Assembly: GCA_002451155.1 (NCBI GenBank)
Contig: DKBG01000075.1
Span: 1 to 10,396, forward strand
Source: Ignavibacteria bacterium UBA6906
GTDB taxonomy: Bacteria; Bacteroidota; Ignavibacteria; UBA10030; UBA6906
Direction of reading: 5' to 3'
DNA length: 10,396 nt
Both the position numbers and the translations under genes were made by a program. The notes under the pieces are model-generated. The model worked only from the letters and a program-made list of their open reading frames with translations, was not told the DNA's origin and did not search any database. This document shows positions 1-6,999 of this stretch, one piece after another. The first letter of the stretch is position 1, and each line of letters begins with the position of its first letter.

Positions 1-1
1 A

Positions 2-1999
2 TTTGAAGCGGACTACGAAAACGCGCTCACGTATTCTATTCTCAATTCGGAACCCGATCCGCCCACCGGGCTTCGCACAGGAATTCCGATGGAGCTGGAG
101 CGCATCATCCGCAAGTGCATGTCAAAACTGACTGAGACCCGCTATCAACACGTCGAGGATCTCCTGGCCGATCTTCGTGCCCTTCTCCATACCCAAACGG
201 CTACGCAGGTTTCCGCACCAAGGACGCTGCTCCAGCCGGAAACGCACACGCGGAGGATTACCCGATACTGGCCAGTCGGCCTTTTCGCCGTCATCATCTG
301 CGGCATCGCCCTCTACCTTTATTTCCCGGGGAGGTCTACCGAGGCTCCCACCAGGAGGACACTTCTCGTGGTCCTCCCGTTCGAAAACCTGGGACCGCCC
401 GACGACCAGTATTTCGCAGACGGCGTCACGGAAGAGATCACCAGCCGCCTGGCGGCGATCCGCACGATTGGAGTGATCTCCCGCACGAGTGCTGTCCAGT
501 ACAGAGACTCCCGTAAACCCATACGTCAAATTGGAGAAGAACTTGGCGTGACGCACGTGCTGGAGGGAACCGTACGCTGGGAACGTCGGGCCGACGGCGT
601 CAGTCGGGTCCGCGTGACGCCCCAGCTCATCCGCGTTACCGATGACATGCACCTCTGGAGCGACCGCTATGACCGTGAGCTGACCGCCATCTTCGATGTC
701 CAGACGGACATCGCGCGGGAAGTTACACGCCAGCTGGACGTTGCGCTGGCCGACCGCGAAGCGGTGTCGGTCTCGGCACATCCGACAGATAACTTTGACG
801 CATATAACGCCTACCTGCGGGGTATGGATGCGATGGCACAGCCGGGATACGGGGTAACTAACCTCCGGCGGGCAGTTGACATGTTTCGGAAGGCAACAGA
901 ATTAGACTCCGGCTTCGTGCTCGCACGTGTGGAGCTGGCGAATGCGTATCTCAGTCTGTACCACTTCAATCACGAGAGGGAGGGATCCGACTCGCTCGCG
1001 CGGCGGGAGGTGGAAAGGGCTTTGCGACTCGACCCGGAATTGCCCAGGGCACACGTTGTGTACGGGTATTATTTCTATTGGGTGCAAAACGACTTCCCGC
1101 GTGCCTTGTCCGAATTTGATATCGCTGCAGAGGGTATGCCGAACGGGGATGGGCTGCTTGCATCGCGAGCGTACATCTGGAGGCGCCAGGGGAAATTCGA
1201 GGAAGCACGCCAGAACCAGTTGCGTGCGGTTGAGCTGAATCCCCGTTCAGCAGACCTTCCTCTGCAGCTCTCTTTTACCTGCACCGCCCTGCGCAGATAC
1301 GAGGAGGCAGAAGACTTGTTCGCACAGCTTTTGAAGCTGTACCCTGACTACCTTGCTGTATACACAATGAGAGCATGGAACGTCTGGCAACAAAGCGGCG
1401 ACCCGTCACGTGCACTCGCGGTTCTGGACGGGATATCCGGCGAGACAGTGCCGGATATAGATTTCTTCCGCGCGCTGTTTTCTTTCTACAGACAAGATAC
1501 TGCTGCTGCGCTCCGTATTTTTGCATCCAACCCTCACCGAGTGTACGAGGACGAACGGTACTACTATCCGTATTCCCTTTTGGCCGGACTCACAGAGGGA
1601 GTAGCCGGACGCACCGCAGCCGCACGCGCATGGTTTGACTCCGCCCGCATTGTCCTCGAACGCAAATTGCGGATGGATGAGAACGATTATCGAATTCAGA
1701 GTGCGCTCGGGTGGACCTACGCCCTCCTGGGACGGGCGGACGATGCCCTCCGCCACGGCCAGAAGGCAGTCGAGCTTAACCCTATCTCCCGGGATCACCT
1801 TGAGGGAGACAGCCCCATTCTCGAGTTCGCACGCATCCTCGTGTGCGTCGGCCGGTACGACGAAGCGCTGGACAAACTGGACTACCTCCTTTCCGTCCCT
1901 TCCATGTTTATCTCCACACCGGTCCTCAAGGCAGACCCCCAGTGGGCGCCCCTCCGGGCTCTGCCCCGTTTTCAGACTCTGATCGCAAAATACGAATAG
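2..1999 (+). CDS. Ser/Thr protein kinase with TolB-N-like and TPR regions, 5'-truncated by window edge
   Basis: The frame is open from base 2 with no stop, and the 29 codons before the ATG at 89 read as the C-terminal lobe of a bacterial Ser/Thr kinase. They continue without a break into IIRKCMSKLTETRYQ and VEDLLADL, which match the end of the kinase domain in the next gene. The true start is therefore outside the window and the ATG at 89 is internal. After the kinase end comes a basic linker, one membrane span (about nt 269-325, WPVGLFAVIICGIALYLYF), then a TolB-N/FlgO-like domain (about nt 359-735; VLPFENLGPPDDQYFADG, LEGTVRW, LWSDRYDREL). TPR-like helical repeats follow to the end (for example MFRKATELDSGFVLARVELA and ALRHGQKAVELNP). 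The C-terminus (LKADPQWAPLRALPRF) is typical of this family. By topology the TPR part should lie outside the cytoplasm and the kinase inside, so it probably senses a protein or peptide and phosphorylates cytosolic targets. The catalytic motifs are not visible, so kinase activity cannot be judged. It is a tandem paralogue of the next gene. Confidence 0.9.
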   Translation, partial: FEADYENALTYSILNSEPDPPTGLRTGIPMELERIIRKCMSKLTETRYQHVEDLLADLRALLHTQTATQVSAPRTLLQPETHTRRITRYWPVGLFAVIICGIALYLYFPGRSTEAPTRRTLLVVLPFENLGPPDDQYFADGVTEEITSRLAAIRTIGVISRTSAVQYRDSRKPIRQIGEELGVTHVLEGTVRWERRADGVSRVRVTPQLIRVTDDMHLWSDRYDRELTAIFDVQTDIAREVTRQLDVALADREAVSVSAHPTDNFDAYNAYLRGMDAMAQPGYGVTNLRRAVDMFRKATELDSGFVLARVELANAYLSLYHFNHEREGSDSLARREVERALRLDPELPRAHVVYGYYFYWVQNDFPRALSEFDIAAEGMPNGDGLLASRAYIWRRQGKFEEARQNQLRAVELNPRSADLPLQLSFTCTALRRYEEAEDLFAQLLKLYPDYLAVYTMRAWNVWQQSGDPSRALAVLDGISGETVPDIDFFRALFSFYRQDTAAALRIFASNPHRVYEDERYYYPYSLLAGLTEGVAGRTAAARAWFDSARIVLERKLRMDENDYRIQSALGWTYALLGRADDALRHGQKAVELNPISRDHLEGDSPILEFARILVCVGRYDEALDKLDYLLSVPSMFISTPVLKADPQWAPLRALPRFQTLIAKYE

Positions 2000-2236
2000 T
2001 CTCTCTCGTTACTGGTCACCAGTCCCCCCGGGTCACCCCGAAGGAGTGGCAAATTATCACGTGTTTATGACCCTTCAATGATATTCAGTGCTCTTCTCCA
2101 TGGGGATTTTCTCTGTCTCACCAGTGAATTTTAAGTCCGGTATGACGCGTTGATTCTCGCCTCGACGAGACGTACTTTACCGCTGCACCCCTGGTCCTCA
2201 GTGCTGCAGGAATTATAAGACCTCTGGTAGGTTTGT
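2000..2236. other. Intergenic gap between the two receptor-kinase genes
   Basis: These 237 bases hold no convincing gene. A short palindrome, ACTGGTCACCAGT, lies at 2011-2023 just after the stop of the first gene, but no T-run follows it. Its core GGTCACC recurs at 2031-2037. AT-richer sequence near 2210-2220 (AATTATAAG) could include a promoter -10 element for the downstream kinase operon, but no matching -35 was found. The gap is long enough for the second kinase to have its own promoter. Confidence 0.5.
2011..2037. repeat. Short palindrome with repeated GGTCACC core
   Basis: ACTGGTCACCAGT (2011-2023) is a perfect inverted repeat around one central base. GGTCACC occurs at 2014-2020 and again at 2031-2037, with start points 17 bases apart. 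It begins 11 bases after the stop codon of the upstream kinase. It could be an RNA hairpin at the 3' end of that transcript or a small protein-binding site. The lack of a following U-tract argues against a standard intrinsic terminator. Confidence 0.3.
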
Positions 2237-4597
2237 ATGATCGGCCAAACAATCTCGCACTACCGAATCCTCGAACGCCTCGGAGGAGGAGGAATGGGAA
2301 TCGTCTACAAGGCCGAAGACACCCGCCTCAACCGCCCCGTTGCCCTCAAATTCCTTCTCCCCGACCTCACCCGGGACCCTGACGCAAAGCAGCGGTTCAT
2401 CCTCGAAGCCAAAGCCGCCTCCGCTCTCCAGCACAACAACATCTGCGTCGTCTATGATATCGACGAGACTGAAGATGGCCAGATGTTTATCAGCATGGAG
2501 TATCTCCATGGCGAGACGCTTAAGCAGAGGATCGAACGCGGACCAATGACGATCGACGAGGCCGTCGGCATCACCACACAGGTGGCCGAAGCCCTCAGAA
2601 AAGCACATGAACATGGAATCGTCCACCGCGATATCAAACCGGCAAACATCTTCCTGACATCCGAGGGGGCAGCGAAACTCCTGGATTTCGGCCTCGTCAA
2701 GCTTTCGCGGCCAACAATGCTCACGAAGGCGGGAAGCACTCTCGGCACCCTCCCCTACATGTCGCCGGAGCAGCTTCGCGGTACGCAGGTGGATCAGCGG
2801 ACGGACATCTGGGCCCTGGGCGCGGTGCTCTACGAAATGCTCTCGGGACACCCACCATTCAAAGGAGAGTATGACGCCGCGATCCTCTTCGCCATCCTCG
2901 AAGTTGAACCTGAGCCCATTGAACATCTTCGGCCTGACGCTGACGGGGCACCTGCACGCGTTCTGTCGCGGGCGCTGACAAAAGACCTCGCAGGTCGATA
3001 CCAGCGTGTCGAGGAGATGATTGCAGACCTCCAGCACTTCGCGCACGAAGGGGCTCAAGCACAGCACCCCCGCCGTTCATCGCCGTTTCGACGTCGGCTG
3101 CGGTGGCCTCTCTATGCGATCGGCGCAGCTGCCCTCTGTGGAATTGTCGTCGCCTTTCTTCTGGTACGCCAGTACCCCGATCAGAAACCGTCAGTCCATT
3201 CGCTTGCCGTGCTCCCTTTCAGAACCACATCCGCACATCTTGAGGACACAGTGTTCGCAGACGGGATGACCGAGGCGCTGAGCACGGAGCTTTCCAAAAT
3301 CAGAGCGCTGATGGTGCGCTCGTCCCGATCAGCCATGCAATTCAGGAACTCACGCAAATCACTCCCGGAGATTGCGCGGGAGCTGAATGTCGATGCCGTC
3401 ATTGACGGGTCGACCCAGCTGTCGGGCACGAGTGTCCGGGTGTCGGTCAATCTCATTAACGTCAACCCGGAGAAGCAGCTCTGGGGAGAAAATTACCAGG
3501 AAGACCTGGAGGATATCAACACGTTGCAGAGCAACGTTGCACAGGCGGTCGTGCGTGAAATTAACGCAGTCGTGACCCCCGACGAAGAGGTACGCCTGCA
3601 ACGCACTGCGCCCGTGAACAGAGAGGCGTACCAGGCCTGCGTGTACGGGCGCTTCTATTGGAACAAGTGGACCCTTCAGGGCTTCCAGAAAAGCCTTGAA
3701 TACTTCCATACTGCCGCTGCGGCAGATCCCTCCTATGCACCTGCGTATGCCGGGATCGCTGACATCTACGCATCTCTCTGGTACCACGGCATGGCACCAT
3801 TTGACTCCGTTCAACCATACTGGAGACCTGCCGCACAGAAAGCAGTGAACCTGGACGCGCAGATGGCCGAAGGCCACGTGTCTCTGGCAGCCACACGCCT
3901 TGTATACGACTGGGACTGGTCAGGAACCGAGCAGGAGCTCAGACAGGCACTTGTGCTGAACCCTGGCTATGCCACCGGACATCACTGGTATGCCCTCCTC
4001 CTCTCGGCCCTGGGCCGCCACGATTCAGCAATCAGCGAGATACGCCGGGCACAGGAACTCGACCCGCTCTCCGTCATCATTGTTGCTTCGGCAGGATGGA
4101 TCCAGATTCACGCACGAAAGTACGGTCAGGCGGTGACAGAGTTCCGCCGGGCGCTCGAACTGGACTCCACCTCAGCACCGGCACACTCCGGCCTCGGCGA
4201 GATCTATGAGATGCAGGGGCGGAACGAAGACGCCCTCGCGGAGTATCTGCGCGTCGCGAAGACGACAGGAGGCAGCTTCGCGACGCTGGGAGGAGGCAGC
4301 ACAGATCCCGCCATCCGCCTTCAGTCTGCCTACAGGTTGTCTGGATGGCCCGGGTATTGGTCGGAACAACTGAAGCAGCTGGAAGATCTCTCTCGCACGA
4401 TGTATGTCTCCTCGTTTCACCTCGCCACGGCCTGCGCCCGGCTGAAGAAGAAGGATGAGGCGTTCCAGTGGCTCCAGCAGGCATATCAGGAACGCTCGAC
4501 AAATCTGCTCTTTCTCAAAGTCGACCCGAACATGGATGCTCTGAGGGACGATCCCCGCTATGCAGCCCTCATACAGAAGATCGGCTTGACTGATTGA
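2237..4597 (+). CDS. Membrane Ser/Thr protein kinase with TolB-N/FlgO-like and TPR regions
   Basis: Complete 786-residue receptor kinase. The start MIGQTISHYRILERLG is the usual N-terminus of this family; a weak GGTAGG lies five bases upstream of the ATG. The kinase domain spans residues 9 to about 270, with glycine loop GGGGMG (16-21), ATP-binding K38 in VALKF, E57, catalytic HRDIKPAN (130-137), DFG (150-152), SPE (176-178) and DIW (190-192). All key catalytic residues are present, so it should be active; Thr/Ser at 160-171 in the activation segment are candidate autophosphorylation sites. A basic stretch (RRSSPFRRRLR) precedes one membrane span at about 291-310. Next is a TolB-N/FlgO-like domain (about 320-450; LAVLPF, FADGMTEAL, LWGENYQEDL). 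TPR-like repeats (about 460-700) and the family C-terminus VDPNMDALRDDPRY follow. Positive-inside topology puts the kinase in the cytosol and the TPR part outside. Only 27 bases separate it from the histidine kinase gene, suggesting one operon. The signal and substrates are unknown. Confidence 0.95.
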   Translation: MIGQTISHYRILERLGGGGMGIVYKAEDTRLNRPVALKFLLPDLTRDPDAKQRFILEAKAASALQHNNICVVYDIDETEDGQMFISMEYLHGETLKQRIERGPMTIDEAVGITTQVAEALRKAHEHGIVHRDIKPANIFLTSEGAAKLLDFGLVKLSRPTMLTKAGSTLGTLPYMSPEQLRGTQVDQRTDIWALGAVLYEMLSGHPPFKGEYDAAILFAILEVEPEPIEHLRPDADGAPARVLSRALTKDLAGRYQRVEEMIADLQHFAHEGAQAQHPRRSSPFRRRLRWPLYAIGAAALCGIVVAFLLVRQYPDQKPSVHSLAVLPFRTTSAHLEDTVFADGMTEALSTELSKIRALMVRSSRSAMQFRNSRKSLPEIARELNVDAVIDGSTQLSGTSVRVSVNLINVNPEKQLWGENYQEDLEDINTLQSNVAQAVVREINAVVTPDEEVRLQRTAPVNREAYQACVYGRFYWNKWTLQGFQKSLEYFHTAAAADPSYAPAYAGIADIYASLWYHGMAPFDSVQPYWRPAAQKAVNLDAQMAEGHVSLAATRLVYDWDWSGTEQELRQALVLNPGYATGHHWYALLLSALGRHDSAISEIRRAQELDPLSVIIVASAGWIQIHARKYGQAVTEFRRALELDSTSAPAHSGLGEIYEMQGRNEDALAEYLRVAKTTGGSFATLGGGSTDPAIRLQSAYRLSGWPGYWSEQLKQLEDLSRTMYVSSFHLATACARLKKKDEAFQWLQQAYQERSTNLLFLKVDPNMDALRDDPRYAALIQKIGLTD

Positions 4598-4601
4598 CCC
4601 T

Positions 4602-4607
4602 AGAGGA
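4602..4607 (+). promoter_or_regulatory. Possible ribosome binding site for the hybrid histidine kinase
   Basis: AGAGGA is the only purine-rich Shine-Dalgarno-like stretch in the 27-base gap after the upstream kinase stop. It ends 17 bases before the TTG taken as start, longer than the usual 5-10. An in-frame ATC at 4616 would have standard spacing but would be a very rare start codon. Translational coupling with the upstream gene may explain the weak signal. Confidence 0.35.
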
Positions 4608-4624
4608 CCCCCACCATCACACAG

Positions 4625-6835
4625 TTGAAAACGTCCAGTCCACAGAACACGAAGATCCTCGAGGCAGAGGTCCAGCGCCTCCGTGCGGCGGTTGCGGAAT
4701 TGAAGCTCCTTAATGACATCGCTATGGAGTCAAGCGGTGCAGGCTCTGTCGAGGCAATCCTGAGAACGATCATTGATAGATCGCTCAAGGTGGTCAACGC
4801 TGAACAGGGTTCAATTGTCCTCGTCACCGGTGATGCAGACAAATCCCTGAAGACGTTTATCCGTCAAGACAATAAGAGCTCACTCCGTCAGAGCTATCAC
4901 GTAGGAGCCCATGTCATCGGTTCAGTTCTGTATGACAGGAAACCTCTGCTTGTCGCAAATCTTGCGACGGACAACCGGTTTGAGTCCACAGATCAGGAGC
5001 GGATAGACATCAGGTCGCTCTGCTGTGTGCCAATCATCAACCAGGGCCGCCTTATCGGGGTCTTCCTGATGGTCAACAAGAAGGAGGGCCGCTCGTTCAC
5101 CGAAGAGGATCAACGCCTCCTGATGATCCTGAGTGCCCAGGCCGGACAGTTGATTGCGAATGTGCAGCTGCAGGAAGAATCCGCCCGGAAAAAAGAAGAA
5201 CTCGCACTCGCGCGAAGTGAAACGGAAAAATGGCGCGAGCTGGACGAGCTCAAATCCCGTTTCTTTGCCGACATCTCGCATGAATTTCGGACACCCCTTA
5301 CGCTCATCCTCGGGCCAGTCGAACGCCTGCTTGCAGGAATCCGCGAAGAGAATCCCCAGGCAGACTATCACCTCATTCGTCGCAACGCACATCGCCTCCT
5401 TCGACTGATCAACGACATTCTTGAACTCTCCCGGCTCGAAGCAGGAAACACGAGACTCCGCGTCGCCGAGGGAGATCTCGTCCCGCTGATCCGCTCAATC
5501 ACAGACTCCTTCCAGGGCCTGGCAGAACAGACCGGTGTTGCCCTCAGCTTTGTCTCTGCCTCCCCCACGATATACGGATCCTTCGATCGTGAGAAGGTCG
5601 AAACCGTGTGCTACAACCTCCTTTCAAATGCTCTCAAATTCACTCCCCGGGACGGAACGGTAACCGTGACGCTGGCCGCCGGGTTTGACGCACCCGTCTC
5701 GTCGCAGTGGATAACACTCACCGTCGCGGATAGCGGCCGCGGCATCCACGCTGACAAACTGGAACACCTTTTCGACCGGTACTTCCAGGTGGAGGATACA
5801 GACCAGCGAACCGGCTCCGGCATCGGACTGGCTCTTGCCAGGGGGCTCGTACAGCTTCACCAGGGCACAATAACCGTGACAAGCAGCGAAACCAAGGGCT
5901 CTGTGTTCGAAGTGAGATTGCCGATTGACAGAAGTTGCTTCCCCCCAGACACGCTCGGGGACGACAGGCCAGTGGACCCGCTCTCCCCTCCGGATCGCCC
6001 GCTCTCCGCCAACCGGACCCTTCATCCGCTCCCGCCAGATGCAACACCTGAAGCGGCAGCATCCGGTCTGCCTCTCTTGCTGATCGTGGAAGACGACCAG
6101 GAACTCCGGAGGTACCTCTGCGACAACCTGAAGAGCTCGTACAGGATCTTTGAAGCATCCGACGGTGACATCGGATGCTCGATTGCACGCGATATTATCC
6201 CCGATATCGTGATCACGGACGTTGCCATGCCGGTTATGGACGGCATTCAGGTATGCCGTATCCTCAAAAACGATGAACGTACGAGCCACATCCCGGTTCT
6301 TATGCTGACAGCCAATGCGGGGCACGATACGAAGATCTCAGGACTGGAGACCGGTGCAGATGATTACCTCACCAAGCCTTTTGACTGGGAGGAACTGGAG
6401 ATCCGTATTCAGAATCTCGTCGAAGGCCGGAATCGGCTGCGGGAGCGGTTTGCGCGAACCACTCTGCTCATGCCGTCCGGAGTCGCGGTCACCTCCATGG
6501 ATGAGTCATTCCTGAAGAAGGTCGTGGATTCGATCGAACGATCCATGGGAGATGAGACCTTCAGCGTCGAGGACCTGGCGCGCGAGATCGCGATGAGCTA
6601 TAGCCAGCTTCACCGGAAGCTGACCGCGCTCCTTAATCAGTCCCCGAACCAGGTAATACGGTCAATGCGCCTCCACCGGGCGAAAGAGCTTATCGAGCGT
6701 GATGCAGGAACAATCTCCGAAATCGCCTACACGGTGGGCTTCGGCAGTCCCGCATATTTTGCCAGATGCTTCCATGAGCAATTCGGCATCGCGCCGAGCC
6801 AGGCAAGACAGAAAGGTAAGCCACCCTCCCCCTGA
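4625..6835 (+). CDS. Soluble hybrid sensor kinase/response regulator: GAF - HisKA - HATPase - REC - AraC
   Basis: A 736-residue single-protein two-component system. In order: an N-terminal coiled coil (residues about 8-30); a GAF domain (about 40-180); a coiled-coil linker (about 182-212); HisKA with phospho-acceptor H219 in SHEFRTP; and an ATPase domain with N335 (NLLSNALKF), DSGRG from D369 and GSGIGLAL near 397. A proline-rich linker (about 440-485) leads to a receiver with acidic pocket E489-D491, phospho-acceptor D532 (TDVAMPVMDG), T562 and K584 (TKPF). An AraC-type domain with two helix-turn-helices (about 640-730; ISEIAYTVGF) ends the protein. It resembles the hybrid two-component systems of Bacteroidota but lacks their periplasmic propeller sensor and any membrane span, so it should sense a cytosolic cue through GAF and act directly on DNA. 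The start is TTG at 4625: an in-frame stop at 4601-4603 leaves no ATG before residue 34, and starting there would remove the coiled coil. AGAGGA (4602-4607) lies rather far upstream. Probably co-transcribed with the preceding kinase. Confidence 0.95.
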   Translation: MKTSSPQNTKILEAEVQRLRAAVAELKLLNDIAMESSGAGSVEAILRTIIDRSLKVVNAEQGSIVLVTGDADKSLKTFIRQDNKSSLRQSYHVGAHVIGSVLYDRKPLLVANLATDNRFESTDQERIDIRSLCCVPIINQGRLIGVFLMVNKKEGRSFTEEDQRLLMILSAQAGQLIANVQLQEESARKKEELALARSETEKWRELDELKSRFFADISHEFRTPLTLILGPVERLLAGIREENPQADYHLIRRNAHRLLRLINDILELSRLEAGNTRLRVAEGDLVPLIRSITDSFQGLAEQTGVALSFVSASPTIYGSFDREKVETVCYNLLSNALKFTPRDGTVTVTLAAGFDAPVSSQWITLTVADSGRGIHADKLEHLFDRYFQVEDTDQRTGSGIGLALARGLVQLHQGTITVTSSETKGSVFEVRLPIDRSCFPPDTLGDDRPVDPLSPPDRPLSANRTLHPLPPDATPEAAASGLPLLLIVEDDQELRRYLCDNLKSSYRIFEASDGDIGCSIARDIIPDIVITDVAMPVMDGIQVCRILKNDERTSHIPVLMLTANAGHDTKISGLETGADDYLTKPFDWEELEIRIQNLVEGRNRLRERFARTTLLMPSGVAVTSMDESFLKKVVDSIERSMGDETFSVEDLAREIAMSYSQLHRKLTALLNQSPNQVIRSMRLHRAKELIERDAGTISEIAYTVGFGSPAYFARCFHEQFGIAPSQARQKGKPPSP

Positions 6836-6944
6836 CTCCAATCCCCCTTTGCCCCCATCCTGGCGCTGCGAAAAACTTTATAGAACCTGGGAGATAACTG
6901 CTATGCCCTGGGCCTCTCCTTTCGGTACCTTACACGCAGGCAAC

Positions 6945-6961
6945 GTCCCCTGGCAGGGGGC
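6945..6961 (+). terminator. GC-rich hairpin between the hybrid kinase and the secreted protein gene
   Basis: CCCCT and AGGGG pair around a three-base GGC loop (6947-6959), extended by a T-G and a G-C pair to seven base pairs. The following bases, CCCTTTCACT, give only a short T stretch. It lies 109 bases after the hybrid kinase stop and 24 bases before the ribosome binding site of the next gene. It could be a weak terminator or attenuator, or a 5' leader structure of the next mRNA. No other strong signal was seen in the 164-base gap at 6836-6999. Confidence 0.35.
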
Positions 6962-6985
6962 CCTTTCACTCTCAAGAATAGCCGC

Positions 6986-6992
6986 AAAGGAG
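6986..6992 (+). promoter_or_regulatory. Ribosome binding site of the secreted TPR protein
   Basis: AAAGGAG is a near-perfect Shine-Dalgarno sequence ending seven bases before the ATG at 7000. It fixes that start, which also gives a good signal peptide. Confidence 0.8.
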
Positions 6993-6999
6993 TGCCACA

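Noticed and set aside
89..91. ATG at 89 as the start of the first gene
   Set aside because: The frame stays open to base 2 and the codons before it read as kinase C-lobe, so the gene begins outside the window.
122..781. Minus-strand open frame of 219 codons
   Set aside because: It is antisense to the span and TolB-N region of the first gene, whose plus-strand motifs are clear.
2228..2235. TAGGTTTG as a Bacteroidota-type -7 promoter element
   Set aside because: It fits TAnnTTTG but ends one base before the ATG and has no TTTG about 19 bases upstream, so it would start transcription inside the gene.
2213..3067. Long minus-strand open frame of 284 codons
   Set aside because: It lies opposite the kinase domain, which has all catalytic motifs on the plus strand; the minus-strand product shows no recognisable motifs and is a by-product of GC-rich codon use.
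5624..6325. Long minus-strand open frame of 233 codons
   Set aside because: It is antisense to the ATPase and receiver domains of the hybrid kinase; no ribosome binding site or family motif was seen.
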